Assembly (NCBI GenBank): GCA_002716165.1
Contig: PAZT01000001.1
Coordinates: forward strand, 9,799 to 39,025
DNA: 29,227 nucleotides
Reading direction: 5' to 3'
From: Deltaproteobacteria bacterium
GTDB lineage: Bacteria; SAR324; NAC60-12
Position 1 is the stretch's first letter. Every line of letters begins with the position of its first letter. The translations under genes and the position numbers were made by a program. The notes under the pieces were generated by a model. That model did not search any database and had not been told where the DNA came from. It saw only the letters and a list, made by a program, of their open reading frames with translations. Positions 8,028 through 15,484 of the stretch are shown one piece after another.

Positions 8028-9382
8028 TCAAAAGTCCAAAACCTTTAGAATCCGTCTCAGTATTGTTCATTTACAAGGAACAAGTTTTTGCTGTGCAACG
8101 TCAGCCTTATTTGTTTGCTTTCCCAGGATATCAAGCCTTTCCCGGTGGCAAAATTGACAAGGACGAATCTTCAGTTCAGTTTAAAACAAAGATTCTTTCT
8201 GATCATGATCCTCGAAGGATACGTGCAGTTTGTAGGGAGGTTATAGAGGAACTTGGTTATGACATTGAAAAAGGAATTCTCCAGAATGAAGTACTTTCAA
8301 TAAGTGAGCTTGCTGAAGCAGTTGCCCCAGATTTTGCTCAATTTCGTTTCAGAACATGGTTTTTCCGGATTGAATTGAAAAAAAAAATCAGCTTTAAGGC
8401 TGATTCTGGAGAATTTGCTAGTAGTTTTTGGAGTACCCCTAAAAATATGCTTGATGATTTCAGAAATGGCAAGAGCCTGATGGTACCTCCAACCAGATGG
8501 GTTTTAAAGGGACTTTTTGAAGACCAAAATGCAACAAAACTTGGTGATCTTTCTGAGAGGTATGATGAGGATAATAGGGTTCCCAGCCTTGAAATGCTAG
8601 ATGGAATCACATTGCTTCCTTTGAGGTCCGTGACTCTTCCTCCTGCAAGTCGGACTAATGCAATTCTATTAGGAGACGAAGATAAAGTTAAACTGATAAT
8701 AGATCCCTCACCAAATTCAGAAGAGGAATACAGCCGATTGCTTACAACAATTAAAGACCGAGTCCCAGATGCAATATTCTTAACACATCACCACCCTGAT
8801 CACCATCAATTTTCCAATCAGTTGGCACGAGAACTAAAGGTCCCAGTCATTCTCAGCCATGATACTCTAAAACGGCTAAACGCAAAATTCGGCAATCAAT
8901 ACTTTGAGAATATTGAGTTACAAACAGTATCTGAGAAACATCAGGTTACCTTTTGGCATGGATCAGCTGTACGAGTATATGAAATACCAGGACATGATTC
9001 AGGACACCTAGGACTCGCACCAGATTCAATGGCCTGGTTCATAGTGGGAGATCTGATACAGGGAATCGGAACAGTTGTTATCCCTTCACCTGAAGGTGAT
9101 ATGGCAACTTATTTTAAAACATTAAAAAAAGTTATTTCTCTAAATCCAGAAGTGATCATACCCTCACATGGAATTCCAATGAGAACTACCCACCGATTAG
9201 AAGAAACCCTCAAACACCGCTTTAAGCGCGAATCAGAAATTCTAAAATTACATAAATTGGGGAAATCCAGACAGGAAATACTGATGGAACTTTATGCTGA
9301 AACAGATCCCAGACTTCATCCTGCTGCTATGCTAAATATAGAATCCCACCTAGAAAAGCTACGAAAAGAAAACATACTATAA
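8024..9382 (+). CDS. Nudix hydrolase fused to LACTB2-like metallo-beta-lactamase domain
   Basis: This is a two-domain hydrolase of 452 residues. Residues 1-170 form a Nudix domain: FPGGKIDKDE supplies the GX5E part (Gly42, Glu48), and REVIEELGY (71-79) supplies REUXEEXGU. The gap between them is 22 residues, against the usual 7, an insertion reminiscent of NUDT19-type proteins. Residues from about 190 onward form a metallo-beta-lactamase fold with HxHxDH as THHHPDHH (His255, His257, Asp259, His260), PGHDSGHLG, a GDLIQGIG metal-Asp segment, and PSHGIP. The C-terminal helices after that (HRFKRESEILKLH and on) resemble the winged-helix tail of LACTB2, an RNA endonuclease family. The substrate is unknown. 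The gene overlaps its upstream neighbour by 4 bases and ends one base before rnr. Confidence 0.82.
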   Translation: MIKSPKPLESVSVLFIYKEQVFAVQRQPYLFAFPGYQAFPGGKIDKDESSVQFKTKILSDHDPRRIRAVCREVIEELGYDIEKGILQNEVLSISELAEAVAPDFAQFRFRTWFFRIELKKKISFKADSGEFASSFWSTPKNMLDDFRNGKSLMVPPTRWVLKGLFEDQNATKLGDLSERYDEDNRVPSLEMLDGITLLPLRSVTLPPASRTNAILLGDEDKVKLIIDPSPNSEEEYSRLLTTIKDRVPDAIFLTHHHPDHHQFSNQLARELKVPVILSHDTLKRLNAKFGNQYFENIELQTVSEKHQVTFWHGSAVRVYEIPGHDSGHLGLAPDSMAWFIVGDLIQGIGTVVIPSPEGDMATYFKTLKKVISLNPEVIIPSHGIPMRTTHRLEETLKHRFKRESEILKLHKLGKSRQEILMELYAETDPRLHPAAMLNIESHLEKLRKENIL

Positions 9383-9383
9383 A

Positions 9384-11666
9384 ATGAAATCTCAAAAAAA
9401 ATCAATTATGCGGATGATGGGAAAAAACATGAATTCCATGTCAGCAAAACAGATTCGTGGTGCTCTCGGAATTAAAAAATCTGCAGTTGCAAAACTAAAA
9501 GCAGAATTACAAAATTTAATTAATGAAGGAAAAATTTACAAGCAGGGTAGCCGTTATTTTTTGGCAGTAAAAAAGGAGTCAGTAAGCGAAAATAGGGAGC
9601 GTATTAAAAGTAAATATAAAAAATATAAGGATCATTTTATTACTTTTCAACAGCCGCTAAAGTGGCACAAAACAAGTTCATCGAAAACAGAAACTGGTGT
9701 CTTTACTCGCAACCAAAAAGGATTTGGATTTGTTGCAATAGGCCGGGGCCTGTCCGATATTTTTATCAGTCAGAGAGAGCAGGGCTTCGCCATGGAAGGA
9801 GACCTTGTGGAAATTGAGATCTATAATAAAAGTAGTTTTCGTGGAAAACGTAAAGGAACTGTCGTCAGAGTTTTGGAGCGTGCTTCAAAAGAAATTTTAG
9901 CACGTCTTAAAAGGACAAGACACTCAACTTTAGCAGTACCGATTAATCTTAATTCAGGCCTCCCCGATCTTTTTATAGCAAAAGAAGATGATCTCCCTGA
10001 ACTTGAATCAGGAACGCTGATTGAGGCTGAAATATTAGAAGCGCAAAGTAGAAGCAAAAAACAATATCCTGCTCCTTGCGGACGAGTTATAAGGGGACTA
10101 AATGATACAAGTGATCAACAGCTGGGTTTCCAACTTATTCTAAAGGAAAACATGATCCGGACAGAATTTCCTCAGGAGACATTGGACCATTTAAAAAATT
10201 TCCCAAGTCAAGTCCGCTACGATCCTGCATCTAGAAGGCAAGACTTGCGTGATTTGGATTTTGTAACCATCGATGGAAAAAATGCCAGAGATTTTGATGA
10301 CGCAGTATGTGTAATTCCTGACATTAAATCACAAGGAGGATTCCGACTATTCGTATCCATAGCAGACGTTGCCCATTATGTTAAGTTGAATGACCCTGTA
10401 GATAAGGAGGCTATGAATAGGGGCACAAGTGTTTATTTTCCTTCACATGCTGTTCCTATGCTGCCTGAAGTTCTCTCCAATAATTTATGCAGCCTGCGTG
10501 AAAATGTAAATCGTCTGACTTTGACCTGTGAAATGAGAATATGCTCTGAAGGAAATGTAACAGGATATTCAATTTCAGAAAGCATAATTCGCAGTAAAGC
10601 ACGCTTGGTTTACGAAGATGTGGCTGATTTAATTGAAGGACGACCCTCTTCAATTAATAATCCTAAATTAAAATCAAACATCCGCAGAATGCATAAATTA
10701 GCTAAAATACTTGAAAAAAAAAGAATTAAACGCGGTGCAGTTCAGTTTAGTTTTGCGGAAGAAGTCTTTGAATATGATGATGATAAACAAATAGTTGGGG
10801 TAGCAAAAAGCTACCCGTCCTGTTCCATGAAACTGATAGAACAATTTATGCTGGAAGCAAATGAAACAATTGCTCACCATTGTGTGAAAAACAAAATACC
10901 TGCACTTTTTCGTGTACATGATGTTCCAGACTCCAGGAAGCTTAGGAAAATGCAACAAGTTTTTTTTAGGTTTGGAGTTAGAACTCCTCTTGCTAAATTA
11001 GTCAACCCTAGGCAGTTTAATAATGTTATTGATCAAATACAGGATCTGCCACAGTTTGAACAACTGCAGGTCTTGTTACTTCGAGCAATCCCTCTTGCCA
11101 TATATCTTACTGTAAACAAAGGGCACTTTGGTCTAGCAGCAGATTATTACGCGCATTTCACATCACCAATACGTAGATATCCGGACTTAGTGGTACATCG
11201 AGCCATTAAACAGAAAATAAATCAGCAGTACTACATAAACAAAAAGTCACAAAGAAACATAATTCATAATGTAAGCGGAGAGATGGCAGAATTATGTTCC
11301 CAGCAAGAGCGCAGAGCAGAAAAAGCTGAACGACAAAGCATTGATTTAATGAAAGTAGGTTTTCTAGCACCTCGCACCGGACAAACTTTTCAGGCCTCAG
11401 TTACCTCCGTTGAAAAAAGGGGTTTTAAAGTTAATCTTGAATCCCATGGAATTGAATGGTTTCTACCGATTGAGTCTATGCCAGATGATTCATACTATTT
11501 TGATGAAACAGCCCTCTTTCTTCATGGTCGTCGCAAAAATAGAACCCTTCAGGTAGGTCAGAGACTTGAAATCAGGCTTTTACGAGCAGACCCTGTATAC
11601 AGAATGCTAGACTTTGAAGTGGAACGCTGGCTCGAGAGAGTTCATGACCAAAACCAAAAATTATAA
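9384..11666 (+). CDS. rnr: Ribonuclease R (RNase II/R family exoribonuclease)
   Basis: RNase R is a processive 3'-5' exoribonuclease that degrades structured RNA and takes part in rRNA and tmRNA-linked quality control. Over 760 residues the domain order is typical: an N-terminal winged-helix segment (MSAKQIRGALGIKKSAVAKL), cold-shock domains beginning around GVFTRNQKGFGFV near residue 107, the RNB catalytic domain, and a C-terminal S1 domain (GQTFQASVTSVEKRGFKVNL). The catalytic motif DGKNARDFDDAV places acidic residues at Asp303, Asp305 and Asp306. The YAHFTSPIRRYPDLVVHRAI signature is intact. It starts one base after the Nudix/MBL gene. The usual long Lys-rich tail is missing, so the protein ends shortly after S1. 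Confidence 0.96.
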   Translation: MKSQKKSIMRMMGKNMNSMSAKQIRGALGIKKSAVAKLKAELQNLINEGKIYKQGSRYFLAVKKESVSENRERIKSKYKKYKDHFITFQQPLKWHKTSSSKTETGVFTRNQKGFGFVAIGRGLSDIFISQREQGFAMEGDLVEIEIYNKSSFRGKRKGTVVRVLERASKEILARLKRTRHSTLAVPINLNSGLPDLFIAKEDDLPELESGTLIEAEILEAQSRSKKQYPAPCGRVIRGLNDTSDQQLGFQLILKENMIRTEFPQETLDHLKNFPSQVRYDPASRRQDLRDLDFVTIDGKNARDFDDAVCVIPDIKSQGGFRLFVSIADVAHYVKLNDPVDKEAMNRGTSVYFPSHAVPMLPEVLSNNLCSLRENVNRLTLTCEMRICSEGNVTGYSISESIIRSKARLVYEDVADLIEGRPSSINNPKLKSNIRRMHKLAKILEKKRIKRGAVQFSFAEEVFEYDDDKQIVGVAKSYPSCSMKLIEQFMLEANETIAHHCVKNKIPALFRVHDVPDSRKLRKMQQVFFRFGVRTPLAKLVNPRQFNNVIDQIQDLPQFEQLQVLLLRAIPLAIYLTVNKGHFGLAADYYAHFTSPIRRYPDLVVHRAIKQKINQQYYINKKSQRNIIHNVSGEMAELCSQQERRAEKAERQSIDLMKVGFLAPRTGQTFQASVTSVEKRGFKVNLESHGIEWFLPIESMPDDSYYFDETALFLHGRRKNRTLQVGQRLEIRLLRADPVYRMLDFEVERWLERVHDQNQKL

Positions 11667-12360
11667 AGTAATGTTACGGTATAATGCATTTTTTCAAGGA
11701 CTTAAAACAAGTCTCCCAATAATGGCAGGATATCTTCCTGTTGGCTTTGCATTCGGTGTAGCAGCGGAAGGTGCGGAAGTGGGAACTGTTTACGCACTAT
11801 TTATATCAGTTTTTATATATGCCGGTGCCAGCCAGTTTGCGCTAGTCGGATTATTGAAGGATGGTGTCCCTATCATTTCAGCGGCACTCATAACTGTTGT
11901 TTTGAATATCCGTCATTTCTTCTATGGGCCCGGGATATCAGGAGAAACAGAAGAATTTAAATTATCACAAAGGCTTATAACTTCTTTTGGATTGACAGAT
12001 GAAGTGTTTTCAGTAGCCTTTTCCAAAATCAGGGGAATACCTCTAGAATCAAGATATTGGTGGTTGATTGGACTGGAAGTGGGAGCTTATTCATGTTGGT
12101 TATGCAGCACAGTTGCAGGCAGTATTGGAGGAAAAACACTACTAAATTATTATTCATTCCTTGGACAGGCCCTTTCTTTTGCATTGCCGGCGCTCTTTTT
12201 CAGCCTTCTGCTTTCAATTCTTAGAAAAGGTAGACGTCTGTCAGTTTTCATTGCCTTAGGGGTTGCATCAACTTTTCACTGGAACGGACAGTCAGAAATA
12301 GGAATAATTGCTGCTGCACTAATCGGTCCCATCTCAGGCATGATATGGCTCAGACGATAA
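11644..12360 (+). CDS. azlC: AzlC family branched-chain amino-acid exporter, large subunit
   Basis: AzlC pairs with AzlD to export branched-chain amino acids across the inner membrane. The protein has repeated hydrophobic segments and the family opening GLKTSLPIMAGYLPVGFAFG, followed by FIYAGASQFALVGLL and the NIRHFFYG stretch typical of AzlC. I chose the ATG at 11644 because a GAGAG purine run lies a few bases before it, overlapping the end of rnr by 23 bases. The ATG at 11671, after the rnr stop, is an equally good protein start, and one at 11614 is also possible. The azlD gene overlaps its 3' end by 16 bases, which supports co-translation. Confidence 0.92.
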   Translation: MTKTKNYKVMLRYNAFFQGLKTSLPIMAGYLPVGFAFGVAAEGAEVGTVYALFISVFIYAGASQFALVGLLKDGVPIISAALITVVLNIRHFFYGPGISGETEEFKLSQRLITSFGLTDEVFSVAFSKIRGIPLESRYWWLIGLEVGAYSCWLCSTVAGSIGGKTLLNYYSFLGQALSFALPALFFSLLLSILRKGRRLSVFIALGVASTFHWNGQSEIGIIAAALIGPISGMIWLRR

Positions 12361-12692
12361 CTGATTTATACTTTGTATATGCAGTTTTGTTAGCTGGGAT
12401 GGGGACCTATCTTATACGCTGTATCCCCTTTTTACTTAGCGCGAGAAAGAAAAAAAATTTTAAAAAAAGCCCTCAGATTAGCCTATTTTTTCAGCTTATG
12501 GGTCCATCTATGATAGCAGCATTGCTTGTTACTTCAACAGTATCGCCAAATTTGGAAGACTATTCCCATATTTTAAATTATTTAATTGGATTTGTTGGAG
12601 TTGGAATAAGTTACTGGTTTTGGAAGAATCCAGGGGTATGTGTCCTTGCAGGTGTATTATGTTTTTCTTTATCACAGCAGTTTTTCATTTGA
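12345..12692 (+). CDS. azlD: AzlD family branched-chain amino-acid exporter, small subunit
   Basis: This is a 115-residue membrane protein with about four hydrophobic segments and the AzlD hallmark TYLIRCIPFLL near the N terminus, followed by a basic loop (ARKKKNFKKS) and FFQLMGPSMIAALLV. AzlD is the small partner of AzlC; the pair moves branched-chain amino acids out of the cell. It overlaps azlC by 16 bases and closes the operon that begins with gcvP. It converges on the RbgA-like gene only 29 bases away. Confidence 0.9.
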   Translation: MAQTITDLYFVYAVLLAGMGTYLIRCIPFLLSARKKKNFKKSPQISLFFQLMGPSMIAALLVTSTVSPNLEDYSHILNYLIGFVGVGISYWFWKNPGVCVLAGVLCFSLSQQFFI

Positions 12693-12721
12693 TAATAAAC
12701 TGAAGACTGTTTCTGGAGTAA

Positions 12722-13627
12722 TTATAATTCATTAGCAGCATTTGGATAATCAAAACTTAAGCGACCCAGTTTACCCTGTCTGAAATCTCTTAGTATTAGG
12801 TTCTCCACTCGAGACTCATCTAAAGCACCACCTCTTTTCAGGCAACCTCTGTTTTCAGCAATTTTGTGGAGAATGTCTTCCGGGAACAAATTAAGATCTT
12901 CGGAGGTAAGCTGATAAAATGTTTGTAAATTAACTGGAAGTTTTTGCTTTAAAATCTTTATTAAATAAATACTTAGCTGTGAGGTACCAACAATAGAGTC
13001 CTTAATTGCACCAGTTAAGCCCAGTCTCAGGCCAGTATCATAGTCCTCAATTTTTGGCCATAGTATCCCCGGTGTATCAAGAAGTTCAACATCATTTCCT
13101 AACTTTATCCAGTCCTGATGTTTAGTAACTCCTGGAGTTGGGCCTGTTTCTGTTGCTTTTCGTCCAGAAAGTCTGTTTATCAAACTTGATTTCCCTACAT
13201 TTGGAATACCGCATATTAGCATTTTAAGTGTGGGTGGTCGAATTCCACGCCTGCGAAAAGAAGTCCATTTCTGCTGCATTATCTTACGAGAAAGAGGCAA
13301 TATTTTTTGCATATGGCTCTTACTCATAGCATCAATAAACAGGAACGGGATATCCTTTTTTCGGTAGCTTTCCTCCCATTCCCTCGTAACTAAATGATCT
13401 GCCAGAGCTGTTTTATTGAAAATCAGAATACGTTTTTTATGTCTAAGTATTTCCTCAAAATCCTTATTTATCGATGATATAGGAATTCTAGCGTCCCGAA
13501 TTTCCAATACCACATCGACACGCTTAAGCTGTCCAGCCAAATCTTTTTTAGCCTTCAGCATGTGTCCTGGATACCAGTTAATTTTTTGCTGATTCATAGA
13601 TTTTTCTAACACTGATGGAGATGTCAT
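12722..13627 (-). CDS. rbgA: RbgA/YlqF-like circularly permuted ribosome-assembly GTPase
   Basis: RbgA/YlqF GTPases help late assembly of the large ribosomal subunit. The permuted motif order G4-G1-G3 is clear over 301 residues: NWYPGHMLKAKKDL opens the protein (17-30), VDVVLEIRDARIPISS follows, then the G4 region FNKTALAD (70-77), the P-loop GIPNVGKSS (140-148), the switch segment GPTPGVTKHQDW, and G3 LLDTPGILWPK (DTPG at 184-187). The G4 motif reads NKTA where NKxD is expected, so the guanine-specifying Asp is replaced by Ala74. The first ATG is used; an internal Met at residue 11 would start just before the conserved part. It lies 31 bases downstream of the coiled-coil gene on the same strand. 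Confidence 0.88.
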   Translation of the reverse strand: MTSPSVLEKSMNQQKINWYPGHMLKAKKDLAGQLKRVDVVLEIRDARIPISSINKDFEEILRHKKRILIFNKTALADHLVTREWEESYRKKDIPFLFIDAMSKSHMQKILPLSRKIMQQKWTSFRRRGIRPPTLKMLICGIPNVGKSSLINRLSGRKATETGPTPGVTKHQDWIKLGNDVELLDTPGILWPKIEDYDTGLRLGLTGAIKDSIVGTSQLSIYLIKILKQKLPVNLQTFYQLTSEDLNLFPEDILHKIAENRGCLKRGGALDESRVENLILRDFRQGKLGRLSFDYPNAANEL

Positions 13628-13658
13628 TTCCTTTTGTAAGAAAGAATTTTTTTATTTT

Positions 13659-14552
13659 TTACCAATAATAGGTTTTTGTGATGACCTGCTCATCAGGATT
13701 ATACTCTTCCTGTTTTCTGCGATTAATATGCTGCTCCCTACTTTTCCTCTGCGAGGCTAATTTACCGCCTTGCAGAATAATATCCTGTATTACCTCTTCC
13801 CCTGAAACTGTATCTTCAGTGTCACCGTAACCAAGATCATTAACATGCAACTGTTCCTGTACAATATGTTCCATTTCCTGAAAAAGCGTGCCCATACTTA
13901 AATCAAATTTCCAGTCCGTATTATTATAGAATGTTTCAGCACTTAGCATTGCCAGAAAAACTACTCGATAAGGATCAATGCCTTTGTACTCTGCCACTGC
14001 AACCCTAAGATCGTGCCATTTATCACCTTCAAGCAGATCTGATTCTGGATCCCCGAAAATACCCTGTTCAAGGTCAACATAGGCATAGATTTCAAAATGC
14101 ATAACATAAGCCTCAAGTTGCTTGACCAAATCCTGATACACTTCATGACCCTTATCTGTAACCACATAATAATTGTCTTCTTCTACATTTATTGTGCCTC
14201 GGCTCTCCATAAAATTCAGCAAAAATTCAAGACCCTCATCATCTGTTTCGGTAAGGGCTATATTCAGACGGCAATGTTGATTGGTGACCAACTCCTGATT
14301 AACTTCAGAAAGCGCATTTTTTGCTTCTCTTAGTTCTTCTTTTTCAAAAGTTAGTTCTTGTGTCTGCTCATCTGAACGAAAGAACCCTTTTTTTAAATCT
14401 GATACGCTAATTTCAAGTTGATCTATAATTCCTTCTAATTCTAATTTTTCAGCTTTAAGAAGATCATACCGCATTAAATGATCGAGCAAAAGCAAAGCGC
14501 TAAATTCATTTATAGATTCTTTACTTAATACACTAACTTGAGTTGATTTCAT
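13659..14552 (-). CDS. Uncharacterised coiled-coil/winged-helix-like protein
   Basis: I do not recognise this 297-residue acidic protein. Residues about 30-92 are heptad-like and rich in Glu, Leu and Lys, and should form a coiled coil. A stretch around residues 107-142, with 'FLLNFMESRGTI', 'YYVVTDKGHEVY' and 'LVKQLE', looks like a winged helix (helix, hairpin, 'x-V-T-x-K-G'). The middle part is rich in aromatic and acidic residues (HFEIYAYVD, YKGIDPYRVVFLAML). The C terminus carries a basic stretch (RKSREQHINRRKQEE) and ends in YYW. There is no signal peptide or membrane segment. An AAGG sequence precedes the ATG by about seven bases. It is probably co-transcribed with the RbgA-like gene. 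Confidence 0.7.
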   Translation of the reverse strand: MKSTQVSVLSKESINEFSALLLLDHLMRYDLLKAEKLELEGIIDQLEISVSDLKKGFFRSDEQTQELTFEKEELREAKNALSEVNQELVTNQHCRLNIALTETDDEGLEFLLNFMESRGTINVEEDNYYVVTDKGHEVYQDLVKQLEAYVMHFEIYAYVDLEQGIFGDPESDLLEGDKWHDLRVAVAEYKGIDPYRVVFLAMLSAETFYNNTDWKFDLSMGTLFQEMEHIVQEQLHVNDLGYGDTEDTVSGEEVIQDIILQGGKLASQRKSREQHINRRKQEEYNPDEQVITKTYYW

Positions 14553-14770
14553 GAGTAACCTTCAAAACAAAATGAGAAAATTTTATCTACTTATGTGATA
14601 ATGAATTTGCATTCTGAAAAAAAACCTGTTAGAAACTAATTTGTGAGGTAAAATGATCATCTATCTTAGCATACCAGATCTAATTTAGCATTAGCTACAA
14701 AGGATACATGACTATCAAGTTGTTAGTTATTTTATGACAGTTGTTTCATAATATAAGAAAAGTCAGTTGT

Positions 14771-14778
14771 AAAGGAGA
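14771..14778 (+). promoter_or_regulatory. Strong Shine-Dalgarno deciding the zapA GTG start
   Basis: AAAGGAGA at 14771-14778 lies five bases before GTG at 14783. It is one of the few strong Shine-Dalgarno sequences in the window and supports the non-ATG start of zapA. Confidence 0.75.
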
Positions 14779-14782
14779 TTAA

Positions 14783-15079
14783 GTGCAAGAAGAGGAAGGC
14801 AAACAATACCATATAAACATCAGCGGGAACCGTTTCTCTATTTCAAGTCAGCATGGTGAAGAACACGTACGAGAAGTGGAGAAATTCCTTGATTCTCAGA
14901 TCAAAGAAGTAACAGAACAAACTGAGTCATATGGTCCCTCTAGTATAGCTTTGCTCGTTGCTTTGAATCTAGCCGATAAACTGCTAACTCTTAAGAAAAA
15001 AGTTTCAAAATATGAAGGAATTGAAGATGATCTCGAATCCTTAACATACAAATTGGAAAAATCTTTGGAGGAAAAATAG
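14783..15079 (+). CDS. zapA: Cell division protein ZapA
   Basis: ZapA binds and cross-links FtsZ filaments at midcell. The 98-residue product has the ZapA layout: a short beta hairpin (YHINISGNRFSIS) followed by a first helix (EEHVREVEKFLDSQIKEV), the signature SIALLVALNLADKLLTLKK, and a C-terminal coiled-coil helix rich in Glu and Lys. Length and order fit the family. The start is GTG, supported by a strong ribosome-binding site. It is followed by a terminator and then by the 6S RNA gene, the same neighbour order as in many proteobacteria. Confidence 0.85.
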   Translation: MQEEEGKQYHINISGNRFSISSQHGEEHVREVEKFLDSQIKEVTEQTESYGPSSIALLVALNLADKLLTLKKKVSKYEGIEDDLESLTYKLEKSLEEK

Positions 15080-15158
15080 TAGCGCGATTTGCTGTTAATT
15101 ACGAATTAGAATTCTTAAATCTATTACCTACTTTTTTTTAAGACAAAAAACGAGCAGG

Positions 15159-15192
15159 ACTGAAAAAGATAAAATAATCTTTTTCAGTTTTT
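15159..15192 (+). terminator. Rho-independent terminator after zapA
   Basis: A perfect 12-base inverted repeat (arms 15159-15170 and 15177-15188, ACTGAAAAAGAT and its complement) with a six-base loop is followed by TTTT. The stem is AT-rich, but the structure separates zapA from the 6S RNA promoter. Confidence 0.7.
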
Positions 15193-15216
15193 AAGAGTCT
15201 GAAAAAATATATTTTT

Positions 15217-15222
15217 TATACT
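15217..15222 (+). promoter_or_regulatory. Likely -10 box of the 6S RNA gene
   Basis: TATACT lies about 7-8 bases before the 5' end of the 6S closing stem, at the distance expected for a -10 element. No convincing -35 box is seen at the usual spacing. Confidence 0.45.
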
Positions 15223-15229
15223 CAAAACT

Positions 15230-15411
15230 AGAGTCTGCGGTGTTCGTGATGTAAAACTTTTGCTACCTGATATATTCTTACAGGAGTTTGTCCCTGAAGG
15301 GGGTGTGCATGCCTGCCGATGGGCAGGAAGCCTAAACCTTTTACCACATTACTCCACCTTGTTGGGCCAAGGTAACAAAAGCCTCATTTTACTCACGGCA
15401 TTGCGGACTTC
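15230..15411 (+). ncRNA. ssrS: 6S RNA
   Basis: 6S RNA binds the housekeeping RNA polymerase holoenzyme by mimicking an open promoter. A closing stem of 8 pairs joins GAGTCTGC at 15231-15238 to the 3' segment at 15403-15410. The apical arm reads GTGCATGCCTGCC, a short loop, then GGCAGGAAGCCT, closely like the E. coli GAGCATGCTCGG...GAGAAGCCT region. On the 3' side of the central bubble, ACCTTG and CAAGGT (around 15355-15372) can form the small hairpin seen in E. coli at CACCTTGAACCAAGG. The roughly 182-base length and the position directly after zapA both fit. Ends are estimated from pairing. Confidence 0.88.
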
Positions 15412-15484
15412 TTAAAACTATGCATTATTGCATTAAATTTACCATGGAATGCTTAGCTCAATTTAACTGACCGGTTTAAAAAAT

